Source of the DNA: Lachnospiraceae bacterium
GTDB taxonomy: Bacteria > Bacillota > Clostridia > Lachnospirales > Lachnospiraceae
Reading direction: 5' to 3'
DNA length: 64,000 nucleotides
Assembly (NCBI GenBank): GCA_015258065.1
Contig: JABZIZ010000004.1
Location: forward strand, 1 to 64,000
The notes beneath the pieces are model-generated. The model saw only the letters and a program-made list of their open reading frames with translations, ran no database searches and was not told where the DNA came from. Every line of letters begins with the position of its first letter. The first letter of the stretch is position 1. A program made the translations under genes and the position numbers. This document shows, in pieces, positions 1 to 7,005 of this stretch.

Positions 1-477
1 GCCTGCCATGGAGCCGATAATTACAACGGAAACCGCAACAATGGAATCATAACCCAGTGCCAGAACAACCGCCACGACCAGCGGGCAGAACGGAATCAGA
101 ACCTCGATCCATCCCAGGAAGCCACCCATTGCGGAAAATACCAGAATCATAACCACCAGAAGCAGGGTCGCCGAGGTCTTCCCGAACTTCTGCACCATGA
201 CATGGATGCCGGAGTCGATGGCTCCGGTACGACGATAAATCTCTAAGGCCGCACCGATGACCAGAATCAGGATGACCAGATTCGAAGTATCTTTTAATCC
301 CATCGGGATGGCGCGGAACAGGTTGAAAATGTTATTAAAACTGAACGTGTTGCGCGGCAGCGGGGTGTATACCCCCTCTTCCAGCGTTCCCGGCGTGATG
401 ATGAAGGTGAACAGCCAGGCGATGACAACCACACAGAAAATCAGTACGAACGGATTGATATTCTTCTTATTTTTCAT
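1..477 (-). CDS. YfcC-type (DcuC superfamily) membrane transporter, partial
   Basis: Integral membrane carrier, probably for amino acids or C4-dicarboxylates; only the first 159 residues lie in the window and the C-terminus runs off the left edge. A short basic N-terminus is followed by a hydrophobic helix (about residues 9-28), a loop ending in AIPMGL, then helices around 66-80, 100-120 and 125-145. The segment IGAALEIYRRTGAIDSGI resembles the YfcC family, which is related to the anaerobic dicarboxylate carriers of the DcuC type. It lies 29 bp downstream of the M20 hydrolase on the same strand, so the two are probably co-transcribed, which would suit uptake plus intracellular hydrolysis of a substrate. 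The ATG follows an AAGGA-like site. Family assignment is fairly secure; the substrate is not known. Confidence 0.75.
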   Translation of the reverse strand, partial: MKNKKNINPFVLIFCVVVIAWLFTFIITPGTLEEGVYTPLPRNTFSFNNIFNLFRAIPMGLKDTSNLVILILVIGAALEIYRRTGAIDSGIHVMVQKFGKTSATLLLVVMILVFSAMGGFLGWIEVLIPFCPLVVAVVLALGYDSIVAVSVVIIGSMAG

Positions 478-506
478 TCCTTATTTCCCCATCCTTTCCT
501 CTATCC

Positions 507-1712
507 TCAAGGCTTCAGCGTATTTGCTAACTCCGCGACGGCTGCCAGATACCCCGCAATTCCCTCCTCCATCATAGCGATATCGATGCTGTCCTCCTTG
601 GTATGGCACAGCCGGATCTCTGCGGGAGAGTAGCCCAGACACTTGACGCCCTGTGCGGTAAAATGTCCCGTGTCCGTCGCAAATGCCCATTCCTTGGTTT
701 CCAGCTGATGCCCGACGGCTTCCTCAACCGCTTTTTTGACACGAACGATGTAATCCGCATCCGGTGACACCGAGAAGGGGTTCTCCCCTTGATAGCCCCG
801 TCCTTCGCGTCCGGTGTAGGTTCTGACCGGAATGTATACGATTTCTGCCTGCGCTGTGATGCCGTCCATGGGAAGGCTCTCCACGAGCTTGTCAAAAGCT
901 GCCTGCACGGTGTGCTCGGATTCCTCGCCGACCATACGATAATCCACATACAGAATGATCTTCTCCGGAATGATATTGGTTCCTTTCTCGGAGGACTCGA
1001 TGCGGGTGCAGCTCATTGTGGAATCGCCGAAAATATCATCATGTGCCATTTTGATTTCACGAAGCTTCGGAAGGAACTTTGCCAGATAGTCAAACGGATT
1101 CCTGCCGTCCCCCGGTCTGGAGGCGTGGCAGGATCTGCCGGTAATGGTGACCTTGACCGCACAGCGGCCGCGGCTGCCGATGGCGATATCGTTCTCGGTG
1201 GCTTCGCCGACAATGGCATAATCGGTCAGCATTCTCTTTTCCCGTGCCTGCATCATGGCACCGAATCCTGCCGCTTCTTCTGCCACCACGCCTGCGGTGA
1301 CCACATCCCCCTTCGGCAGCAGTCCTTCTTTTTTCAAAATATGCGGAATATACAGCTGGATGGCAATGGTGCCCTTGGTGTCGGAAGCGCCTCTTCCCCA
1401 GACCCTGCCTTCCGCCACCTCACCACTGAAGGGAGGGTACTTCCACGACGCGGGATCCCCCTCATCCACGGTGTCCATATGACAGTTGAGCGTTACGCTA
1501 GAGCCGCCTCCACTGCCCCTCATCCTGCCGAAGACGCTTCCGTAGTCGTCCGTGACGACCTCGTCGTACGCCAGCTCCCGCATTTTCCCCGCAATATACT
1601 CCGCCACCTCCTTTTCCTCAAAGGACATGGAAGGAATCCGAATCAGCTCCTGCGCCGTACGCACGACCTCATTCAGATAACGGGCTGCGATTTCCTTGTA
1701 ATCTGTAGCCAT
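507..1712 (-). CDS. YgeY-like M20 family metallohydrolase
   Basis: Cytoplasmic zinc-dependent hydrolase of peptidase family M20, closest in pattern to the YgeY group linked to selenium and purine or carbamoyl metabolism in enteric bacteria; the substrate is unknown. Visible motifs in order: NCHMDTVDEG (metal His and Asp, near residue 77), GRGASDTKG (bridging Asp), GVVAEEAAG (catalytic Glu pair, near 140), an internal dimerisation domain, then ATDTGHF and LCHTKEDS (C-terminal metal His). The length of 401 residues is normal for the family. I chose the ATG giving MATDYKE because AAAGGAGGA lies six bases upstream; an upstream Met nine codons earlier has no ribosome site. It probably forms an operon with the transporter after it and the broken lyase gene before it. 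The molecular class is secure; the pathway is inferred. Confidence 0.85.
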   Translation of the reverse strand: MATDYKEIAARYLNEVVRTAQELIRIPSMSFEEKEVAEYIAGKMRELAYDEVVTDDYGSVFGRMRGSGGGSSVTLNCHMDTVDEGDPASWKYPPFSGEVAEGRVWGRGASDTKGTIAIQLYIPHILKKEGLLPKGDVVTAGVVAEEAAGFGAMMQAREKRMLTDYAIVGEATENDIAIGSRGRCAVKVTITGRSCHASRPGDGRNPFDYLAKFLPKLREIKMAHDDIFGDSTMSCTRIESSEKGTNIIPEKIILYVDYRMVGEESEHTVQAAFDKLVESLPMDGITAQAEIVYIPVRTYTGREGRGYQGENPFSVSPDADYIVRVKKAVEEAVGHQLETKEWAFATDTGHFTAQGVKCLGYSPAEIRLCHTKEDSIDIAMMEEGIAGYLAAVAELANTLKP

Positions 1713-1827
1713 GATTCCTCCTTTGTGATATGAATGCACATCATGAGATCTCTTGCTCTTTCCACTGCCTTTGTACCCTTAGTTTTTTACTGATTTCTCT
1801 GCCTTTTTCCCGCTAAGAAAGCGCCCA

Positions 1828-2039
1828 TTAGATGCGCAATAGCGCCTCGTCCAGCTCCTCGATAATATCCTCCGGATGTTCCAGTCCAATCGAGAAACGC
1901 AGCGTTCCCATTGTGATGCCCGCATCCGTCATTGCTTCTTCGGAAGAACCTTCGGCACCGAAACGGATGCCGCAGCATTTTTCGCCATCGCATTGTCTCC
2001 GGTATGAATCAGAGTGGTTTGCAGATTCTTTTTTTTCAT
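1828..2039 (-). pseudogene. Methionine gamma-lyase/Cys-Met PLP enzyme relic, internally deleted
   Basis: The first codons (MKKKNLQTTLIHTGDNAM, after a good AGGAGG site) look like the N-terminus of Cys/Met-metabolism PLP enzymes of the methionine gamma-lyase type. About 35 codons later this frame stops. The same strand in another frame then reads ITMGTLRFSIGLEHPEDI followed by a short acidic helix and a stop, which is the characteristic C-terminus of the same family. About 330 central codons, including the PLP lysine region, are missing, so no enzyme can be made. The relic keeps its promoter-proximal position and ribosome site ahead of the M20 hydrolase and YfcC genes, suggesting it was the first gene of that operon. 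Confidence 0.72.
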
Positions 2040-2271
2040 AACTATCCTCCTGTTATATCTAAATATTCGCCTTTTATTTTGTAAAAAAATAAATTATTTC
2101 CATTTTTTATATAATATAAATGATATAATTCTATTTTATCCGAGGCTTATTGTTTTCGGAAATGGAAATAAATCATTTTAAGATATGAATAAAATTCATA
2201 TCTTAAATCGGATCGGATCCGTGCCCTATTTTTTCATCCGACTCGTTGGGAAAGCACAGGAGAAGCGACTG
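2040..2271. promoter_or_regulatory. Divergent AT-rich control region
   Basis: This strongly AT-rich spacer separates the minus-strand catabolic operon from the plus-strand LysR gene. Runs such as TATAATATAAATGATATAAT around 2108-2130 offer several possible -10 boxes on both strands, but none can be singled out by eye. LysR regulators commonly bind such divergent regions, so the neighbouring LysR protein is the likely controller (inference). Confidence 0.4.
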
Positions 2272-3243
2272 ATGACCATGCAACAATTGCAGTATCTCAT
2301 TTGTACCGCGCAACTCGGCTCCATCTCGCAGGCAGCAGAATCCATGTTTGTCTCTCAGTCCAGCATCAGTAAATCCATCCGCCTTCTGGAAAAAGAGCTG
2401 GGTTTCGCCATTCTGAACCGCAGTTACAGCGGCGTTTCTTTTACCGTACAGGGACTGAATTTCCTGAGGGACGCCTACCGGCTGGTAGGGGAATTCGAGA
2501 CGGTGCGCACCTCCTATACACGGGCGGAGCAGGGGATTTCGAAAACCGTTTCCTTTGCGATTTCTTCCCAGCACTATCTCTTCGTGTTGCATGCCATTTC
2601 CAGAGTGTCGGAACTGTTCCGTGACCTCCGGTACAGCCTAACGCTTCGGGAGGGAAAAACCACGGATATCATTCAGGACGTTTTTTCCCGCAGAAGTGAC
2701 TTGGGCTTCCTCTACTATTACGAACTGAACAAGGCGATGATTCAACGGGAGCTGGAGCGTCGTAACCTGAAGTTCCATCCGCTCTGTCAGGCAACGCCGC
2801 ATGCCTACCTTGGAAAAAAACACCCTCTGGCGCAGCTAGAATCCGTCTCCTTGGATCAATTACAGGAATCTCCCTTTGTTCACTACGATTTCGGCACGGA
2901 TCATTCCGATTTTGCCGAGGAGGTGCTGACACCGGCACACCCCATACGATCCATTACCGTCAGCGACCGGTACTCTCTCTTTCGCATGATTGCAGCTTCG
3001 GGTGGCTATGGTCTGGGTTCGGGAGAGCTGTACGAGGATTGGGCACCGGCAGACATTCGCAGCGTGCCGGTTCGCCGCACACAGAATCTGGACGGTAGTA
3101 CCATGACCATCGGTTGGATTTACCTGTCCGGTCAGGAAATCAGTCCGGATGCGGAAACCTTCCTTCGGCTCTGCAAAGAGTCAATCCGCAGGCATCCGGG
3201 TACTCTGAAAATCATTCCGGAAAGGGAAGACAGAAAAAGATAG
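2272..3243 (+). CDS. LysR family transcriptional regulator
   Basis: DNA-binding transcription factor of the LysR family. The N-terminal winged helix-turn-helix is clear (MQQLQYLICTAQLGSISQAA then SQSSISKSIRLLEKELG, residues about 3-55), followed by a periplasmic-binding-protein-like effector domain to residue ~323. I chose the Met at 2272 (MTMQQLQYL) because the family begins right at this helix and an AGGAG site lies about ten bases upstream; the open frame extends 29 codons further but that part has no LysR similarity. It is transcribed away from the YfcC/M20/lyase operon across an AT-rich spacer, the classical arrangement for a LysR regulator and its target. The inducer is unknown, possibly an amino acid or a sulfur compound. 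Confidence 0.88.
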   Translation: MTMQQLQYLICTAQLGSISQAAESMFVSQSSISKSIRLLEKELGFAILNRSYSGVSFTVQGLNFLRDAYRLVGEFETVRTSYTRAEQGISKTVSFAISSQHYLFVLHAISRVSELFRDLRYSLTLREGKTTDIIQDVFSRRSDLGFLYYYELNKAMIQRELERRNLKFHPLCQATPHAYLGKKHPLAQLESVSLDQLQESPFVHYDFGTDHSDFAEEVLTPAHPIRSITVSDRYSLFRMIAASGGYGLGSGELYEDWAPADIRSVPVRRTQNLDGSTMTIGWIYLSGQEISPDAETFLRLCKESIRRHPGTLKIIPEREDRKR

Positions 3244-3557
3244 AATAGAAAGAGGGGGCGAAGAGAGTTATGATGAATAAAAGAAGTACAAGTCGAAATC
3301 TGTACCTTGAAAATCACACATAAAGCGAATCGTTACGCCATTTAAAAAACTTTTGCGATATAATAAATCTGTAAGGAATTTCTTATGTCTTTCTGTAAGA
3401 ACGTTTTCTAACATTGACGATCTTCGATCATACGCTTTTGGGATGAACAGTCGGAAAACAGAGGGTTCTTGAGCATTCCTAGGCAAAGTTTTGTGAAGGG
3501 GATCTTGGATAGACTTTGCAAATGAGATCAAAACGTAAATTTAGGAGGATCTTTTAT
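3244..3557. other. Intergenic region between LysR gene and Fic module
   Basis: About 310 bases without a convincing gene. A TATAAT hexamer at 3359-3364 could be the -10 box of the VbhA-Fic operon, but no good -35 lies at the right distance. A ribosome site AGGAGG at 3543-3548 serves the antitoxin gene. Confidence 0.4.
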
Positions 3558-3737
3558 ATGACAAATACACAGGCATGGGATTATGCGGTAGGTATGATTA
3601 AGGTGGATGGTCTGGAACCTACCAAAGAATTTAAGGAGTATATCGAAAAAGAAAAACGTGGTGAGGTGACCATGGATGACATTAAGCAGTATTTGGACAA
3701 GAAGTATAAGGTGAAAGAAGGTTCTGTAAATGCGTGA
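3558..3737 (+). CDS. VbhA-like antitoxin of a Fic toxin
   Basis: Small cytoplasmic antitoxin (59 residues) that should bind the Fic protein encoded immediately downstream and block its AMP-transfer activity by inserting an inhibitory helix near the active site. The pattern AVGMIKVDGLEPTKEF followed by EKEKRGEVTMDDI is that of the VbhA antitoxin family. In that family the inhibitory helix usually reads S/T-x-x-x-E-G/N; here the aligned stretch is M-I-K-V-D-G, so the key Glu is replaced by Asp and the Ser/Thr by Met. The start at 3558 is fixed by AGGAGG ten bases upstream; an upstream Met in frame lacks one. Its stop codon overlaps the start of fic by eight bases (ATGCGTGA), so translation is coupled. 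Confidence 0.8.
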   Translation: MTNTQAWDYAVGMIKVDGLEPTKEFKEYIEKEKRGEVTMDDIKQYLDKKYKVKEGSVNA

Positions 3738-4368
3738 TCCATACCTTTACGAGGGTACGGATGTCCTAAAGAACCGCCTCAATATTCGGGATAAGAGGCT
3801 GTTGGATGAAGCAGAATCCGATTACATTGTTTTTCGATTGAAGGAAGTCGCAATAAATCCTATACCGGGAGACTACGATTACTTTCATCTGCTTCAAATG
3901 CACAAACATATATTCCAGGATTTGTATGAATGGGCAGGGCAGCAGCGGAAGCAAAACATTTACAAAGAAGAGCCTATATTGGGTGGACTATCCATAGACT
4001 ATGCGGATATGTTCGATATTCAGAAGGATTCGGAGCGTATTTTGACAGAAATGCGAAATAAGCCGTGGAATGATATGGGAGTACATGAGGCTGCGAAACA
4101 GTTTTCCCAATCAATGGCAATGTTATGGAAAGTGCATCCGTTCCGTGAGGGGAATACCCGAACCATCGTAACATTTTGTTGTCAGTATGCAGATGAAGTG
4201 GGGCTTTGCCCTGACAGGAAATTGTTTGAAAATAATGCGCAATATGTCAGGGTGTCGTTGGTTGCCTACAATGCGATATTTGGTGATATAGGAGATAAGT
4301 CACAACCGCAGTATTTAATCTCGATTGTTGAGGATGCGTTTGTAAGAGGAAAGGATAAAAGAATATAG
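3730..4368 (+). CDS. fic: Fic family AMP-transferase toxin
   Basis: Toxin of the Fic fold that transfers AMP or another nucleotide monophosphate to a target hydroxyl, often on a topoisomerase or GTPase. The catalytic loop HPFREGNTRT (about residue 136; consensus HPFxD/EGNxR) is intact, including the catalytic His and the phosphate-binding Arg. Upstream features typical of the fold are present, such as HLLQMHKHIFQDLYEWAG, which contains the flap and the first helices. At 212 residues it has normal length for a class I Fic toxin with a separate antitoxin. It overlaps the VbhA-like antitoxin gene by eight bases. A damaged partial copy of this gene lies 1.3 kb downstream. The target is unknown. 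Confidence 0.87.
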   Translation: MRDPYLYEGTDVLKNRLNIRDKRLLDEAESDYIVFRLKEVAINPIPGDYDYFHLLQMHKHIFQDLYEWAGQQRKQNIYKEEPILGGLSIDYADMFDIQKDSERILTEMRNKPWNDMGVHEAAKQFSQSMAMLWKVHPFREGNTRTIVTFCCQYADEVGLCPDRKLFENNAQYVRVSLVAYNAIFGDIGDKSQPQYLISIVEDAFVRGKDKRI

Positions 4369-4429
4369 GGGCACGGTGCTTATTGATCATTTTCAGTGCG
4401 ATGAGGGAGTTGATGAATCAAAGAAGCAC

Positions 4430-4481
4430 AAATACACGGGGCTAGAAAAGGATGTTGTTAGCAGAGAAGTGCCGGCATTTA
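4430..4481 (+). repeat. Second block of the duplicated Fic segment (original copy)
   Basis: These 52 bases recur at 5535-5583 with a three-base deletion and a few substitutions. They lie after the fic stop codon here, but directly abut the fic fragment in the copy, showing that the copy lost about 200 bases between the two blocks. Confidence 0.8.
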
Positions 4482-4640
4482 AGCGGATATGTAAACGGTG
4501 GTTTTGATAAAACAGAACGGAATGGGAGAGAGGGCTGAAGAGATTTGAAATAAGAACTGCGGGGATATGAGCGGTTTCAAATCCAAAGCAAAAACACAGT
4601 TTCGGAGTTCGAGCCGTTCCGGGGTATGGTGCGATAAATC

Positions 4641-5203
4641 TCAAGTAAGCATTTCCTTCCAATTCTCTGGGAAACCCATTGTATCTTGCTTTACATGGGG
4701 ATATTTCTCAAACAGCTTCTCCAGGGAATTTACAAATGACTTCCAGCTTTTATCTTTGCCGAGGATGTGTTTCATGCACATGAGGACACCGAAAATTCGG
4801 TTGTTGCCAATGCCGACATCCCTGTCTTGAGCGTATAGCTTGGGTGTCTTTGTCAGCTTAGCATTATAGAGTCTTCCATAGTGTGCACAGAGATTTCTGA
4901 CATAGGCGAGGCTTTCAATCCAGCTTTCAAAATATGTATATCTAGCTACGGCCTTTTTGTCTGTATTCTTCATGATTTTGAAGAATTTTGACAAAGTGCC
5001 AAAGGAGAGTATCTCTATCAGCGATTGTATCTGCCATTCTTAGACTTCAATCCAAGACTGTAAGCCTTGATCAAGCGGAAATAGGATACATCATTAAGGA
5101 AAGAGGCAGCCATAGTCTCATCTTCTATGGAGAGTCCTATTTCTTTTAAGTTTTTTATCTGATCCGATACGGAGAGCGGTTCTTGTTGGTTCTTAAGTTC
5201 CAT
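4641..5203 (-). pseudogene. Abi_2 (AbiD/AbiF-like) abortive-infection gene, internally deleted
   Basis: The N-terminal part (start 5203, AGGGG site upstream) reads LKNQQEPLSVSDQIKNLKEI and FLNDVSYFRLIKAYSLGL, the opening of Abi_2 family phage-resistance proteins. It stops shortly after KSKNGRYN. In a shifted frame the DNA continues LIEILSFGTLSKFFKIMKN and then ESWIESLAYVRNLCAHYGRL, the C-terminal half of the same family with its typical N-x-C-A-H motif. About 100 central residues are missing and the reading frame changes at about 5010-5020, so the gene is inactive. The C-terminal half remains open to 4641. Such genes are common in defence islands, in keeping with the neighbouring Fic modules. 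Confidence 0.72.
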
Positions 5204-5338
5204 GGGCAAATCCCCTATAAAATTAAATGACCCGACATGGTACGCATCGTTGAGAGGCGTGTCGGGTACTGTTATGGATACTATAAAAAATTTACGGACA
5301 GATTACAAGAGGGAAAATTGTGAAATCTTACCGATCAT

Positions 5339-5537
5339 AGCGTATTTTGACAGAAATGCGAAATAAGCCGTGGAATGATATGGGAATACATGAGGCTGCG
5401 GAGCAGTTTTCCCAAGTAAATGGCAATGTTATGGAAAGTGCATCCGTTCCGTGAGGGGAATACCCGAACCATCGTAACATTTTGTTGTCAGTATGCAGAT
5501 GAAGTGGGGCTTTGCCCTGACAGGAAATTGTTTGAAA
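5339..5537 (+). pseudogene. Partial duplicate of fic with a frameshift
   Basis: This stretch is an almost exact copy of 4034-4231, covering the part of fic from ILTEMRNKPWNDMG to the middle of the C-terminal half. One extra base just before the catalytic motif (CCCAAGTAAATGG versus CCCAATCAATGG) shifts the frame, so HPFREGN is no longer read and a stop follows. There is no start codon with a ribosome site. The near-identity shows a recent duplication. Confidence 0.88.
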
Positions 5538-5583
5538 TACACGGGGCTTGAAAAGGATGTTAGCAGAGAAGTGCCGGCATTTA
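5535..5583 (+). repeat. Second block of the duplicated Fic segment (copy)
   Basis: These bases match 4430-4481, allowing one three-base deletion. They directly follow the fic fragment and run into the leader of the acetyltransferase gene. Confidence 0.8.
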
Positions 5584-5607
5584 GCAAGCAAAGAAAGGAC
5601 TGCCACC

Positions 5608-6057
5608 ATGATGACTAGGCGAAGGATTGATAGCGAAACCACCCTGATTCCTTACTACAGAAACGATGAAGCATCGCTTTCCTGGTATCAGGATCCGGAT
5701 GTCTGCAAGCAGGTGGATAACAGGGAAGAGCCCTATGATTCGGAGCTTCTGCATCGCATGTATGATTATTTATGTTCGCATGGAGCTTGTTACTACATAG
5801 AATACAAAGGAAAGCTGGTTGGAGATGTTTCACTTAGAGAAAATACGGAGGTGGCAATCGTAGTATGTAAGGAATATCAGAACAGGCAGATTGGCAGACG
5901 CTGTATCAGGGATATGCTGAAACTTGCCAAAGAAAAAGGAATGGACACGGTGAGAGCCAATATTTATTCTTTTAATACGCAGAGCCAGCGCATGTTTCAA
6001 GCGGTGGGATTTCGGAAAACAGGGGAAGAATGGTATGAATATAAGGTGGAGGGATGA
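5608..6057 (+). CDS. GNAT family N-acetyltransferase
   Basis: Cytoplasmic acetyltransferase of the GNAT fold, transferring acetyl from acetyl-CoA to an amine. The N-terminal strand region (DSETTLIPYYRNDEASLSWY) resembles N-acetyltransferases of the RimJ/aminoglycoside type. The acetyl-CoA loop appears as VVCKEYQNRQIGRRCIRDML (about residues 85-105, the Q/R-x-x-G-x-G/A element), followed by the typical ANIYSFNTQSQRMFQAVGF. The chosen start (MMTRRR, 5608) has GAAAGGA about ten bases upstream; the longer open frame starts inside the duplicated Fic segment and is unlikely. The length of 149 residues is normal. It sits between two broken toxin modules; it could be a toxin-type GNAT, but no paired DUF1778 antitoxin is seen. 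Substrate unknown. Confidence 0.8.
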   Translation: MMTRRRIDSETTLIPYYRNDEASLSWYQDPDVCKQVDNREEPYDSELLHRMYDYLCSHGACYYIEYKGKLVGDVSLRENTEVAIVVCKEYQNRQIGRRCIRDMLKLAKEKGMDTVRANIYSFNTQSQRMFQAVGFRKTGEEWYEYKVEG

Positions 6058-6080
6058 GGATTCCACAGAAGACGCACCTT

Positions 6081-6191
6081 GCGGGCTAATGTAAGTTTCA
6101 TTTCATCCAAAAATAATTCATCCTTATCAGTTAATCCAAGTTTATTTATAAGGACATCGGAATCAGGGTAGCAATATTTACTGTCTCCCAT
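6081..6191 (-). pseudogene. 5' fragment of a second Fic/cell filamentation gene
   Basis: From the ATG at 6191 the frame reads MGDSKYCYPDSDVLINKLGL then DKDELFLDEMKLTLAR, the standard N-terminus of Fic proteins annotated as cell filamentation proteins. After about 37 residues similarity ends and the DNA runs into the tail of the acetyltransferase gene. The catalytic domain is gone, so the toxin is inactive. Its start overlaps the end of the antitoxin gene, as in intact modules. Confidence 0.72.
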
Positions 6192-6357
6192 ATTCGTGTT
6201 TAATCTCCTCTATTAACTGTTCCGTCGTTTTTTCTCCCTTTGACACTTTTAGCAATTCATTTATAAAATCCTCATCTAAATACATCTCTTCAAGTGCCAT
6301 TGTAGAAACGACATTTCTCACAATCTTATTTTCTTTCGTGTTCTCAACGACTAACAT
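6178..6357 (-). CDS. Small antitoxin-like protein of the broken second Fic operon
   Basis: A 59-residue open frame beginning MLVVENTKENKIVRNVVSTM with a GGAGG site about eight bases upstream. It contains T-M-A-L-E, which fits the S/T-x-x-x-E core of Fic inhibitory helices, followed by LDEDFINELLKVSKGEKTT, a layout like VbhA-type antitoxins. Its stop codon lies inside the first codons of the truncated fic fragment (14-base overlap), so it was translationally coupled to the toxin. The frame is intact although the toxin is lost and the gene before it carries a nonsense codon. It may persist as a solitary antitoxin. Identification rests on context and a short motif. Confidence 0.65.
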   Translation of the reverse strand: MLVVENTKENKIVRNVVSTMALEEMYLDEDFINELLKVSKGEKTTEQLIEEIKHEYGRQ

Positions 6358-6361
6358 ACCC

Positions 6362-6559
6362 TTAAGCCTCCGCTCTTTGAGAAAAATCCACTTGAACTGC
6401 TTTCTCCGGCAATTTGTTCACATGCATTGGACACTCCCTATCATTTTGATTGTCAGGGTTTGACTCCCACTTCTTTATAGTAGGAAGCGGAATGCTATCA
6501 TATTTTCCAAAGTCAGCCTACGATAGGCCGGTCATTTTTCTTAATTCTTTAATCGTCAT
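6362..6559 (-). pseudogene. XRE-type helix-turn-helix regulator with a nonsense codon
   Basis: The frame from ATG 6559 reads MTIKELRKMTGLS, then TAG, then ADFGKYDSIPLPTIKKWES and on to a normal stop five bases before the antitoxin start. The pattern LRKMTGLSQADFG..IPLPTIKKWE is a classic helix-turn-helix, with the TAG (6518-6520) standing where CAG for Gln is expected. A single C-to-T change would have broken it. The gene is first in an HTH/antitoxin/Fic operon and was probably its autorepressor. Confidence 0.75.
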
Positions 6560-6592
6560 TTGAAAACCTTCTTGATACTTACTAAAACAAAT

Positions 6593-6621
6593 ATTATAGC
6601 ACCCACAGGGTGCTTGATCAA
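6593..6621 (-). promoter_or_regulatory. Promoter with operator palindrome for the second Fic operon
   Basis: On the minus strand the sequence reads TTGATC, 17 bases, TATAAT, ending about 34 bases before the helix-turn-helix gene. The spacer holds the perfect inverted repeat AGCACCCACAGGGTGCT (6598-6614), placed exactly where a bound repressor would block RNA polymerase. This is what an autoregulated toxin-antitoxin promoter should look like; binding by the HTH protein is inference. Confidence 0.75.
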
Positions 6622-6686
6622 TGTAATAACACCGCGATTTTATGTGAATTTCTCAAAGGAAGTTCGCATAAAGATCAGTAAATCAT

Positions 6687-6724
6687 AAGCCTGTCGGGCG
6701 AAATACCTGACAGGCTTTTATTTT
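6687..6724 (+). terminator. Rho-independent terminator
   Basis: AAGCCTGTC and GACAGGCTT form a nine-base-pair stem followed by TTTTATTTTT on the plus strand. It lies upstream of the copper operon and would insulate it from transcription coming through the toxin patch. Confidence 0.8.
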
Positions 6725-6752
6725 TCCGCACATTCCATCTGTGAAAAAAAAC

Positions 6753-6781
6753 TTGCATTATACCCTCATGGAGTATATAAT
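6753..6781 (+). promoter_or_regulatory. Promoter of the csoR-copA operon
   Basis: TTGCAT (6753-6758) and TATAAT (6776-6781) are separated by exactly 17 bases. The spacer is filled by a CsoR-like operator, so copper-free CsoR binding would mask the promoter. Confidence 0.8.
6759..6777 (+). promoter_or_regulatory. CsoR-type operator 1
   Basis: TATACCCTCATGGAGTATA is an imperfect 19-base palindrome resembling CsoR boxes (AT-rich ends around a C-run and G-run). It occupies the promoter spacer. The centre lies 33 bases from that of operator 2, about three helical turns. Confidence 0.7.
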
Positions 6782-6791
6782 CAAAACCTGA

Positions 6792-6810
6792 TATACCCCA
6801 GTAGGGTATA
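6792..6810 (+). promoter_or_regulatory. CsoR-type operator 2
   Basis: TATACCCCAGTAGGGTATA has seven-base arms that are perfectly inverted. It lies just after the -10 box, around the expected transcription start. Confidence 0.8.
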
Positions 6811-7005
6811 TATGTATTCTTTATCATAAAGCTGGCGCTCCCATTGCGCTTGTGCAATTGTACTTGTGCAGAACCGAGCGCTCAACGGGATGCGTTCATG
6901 CAAAACCGATATCGCAATGGCTGTAACGAATCAAACGCAAACACACCGGATGAACATCCATGGAATCAGATCGCAGAAGATCTAAGGGGAGGGAAGGGAA
7001 AGAAG

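Noticed and set aside
789..1733. Long open frame on the plus strand opposite the M20 hydrolase
   Set aside because: It is a shadow of the hydrolase gene; no ribosome site and no recognisable protein pattern.
6905..6912. ACCGATAT motif upstream of csoR as another sigma-D promoter
   Set aside because: No TAAA/TAAT-like element lies 15 to 16 bases upstream, and the operon has a clear sigma-A promoter with CsoR operators.
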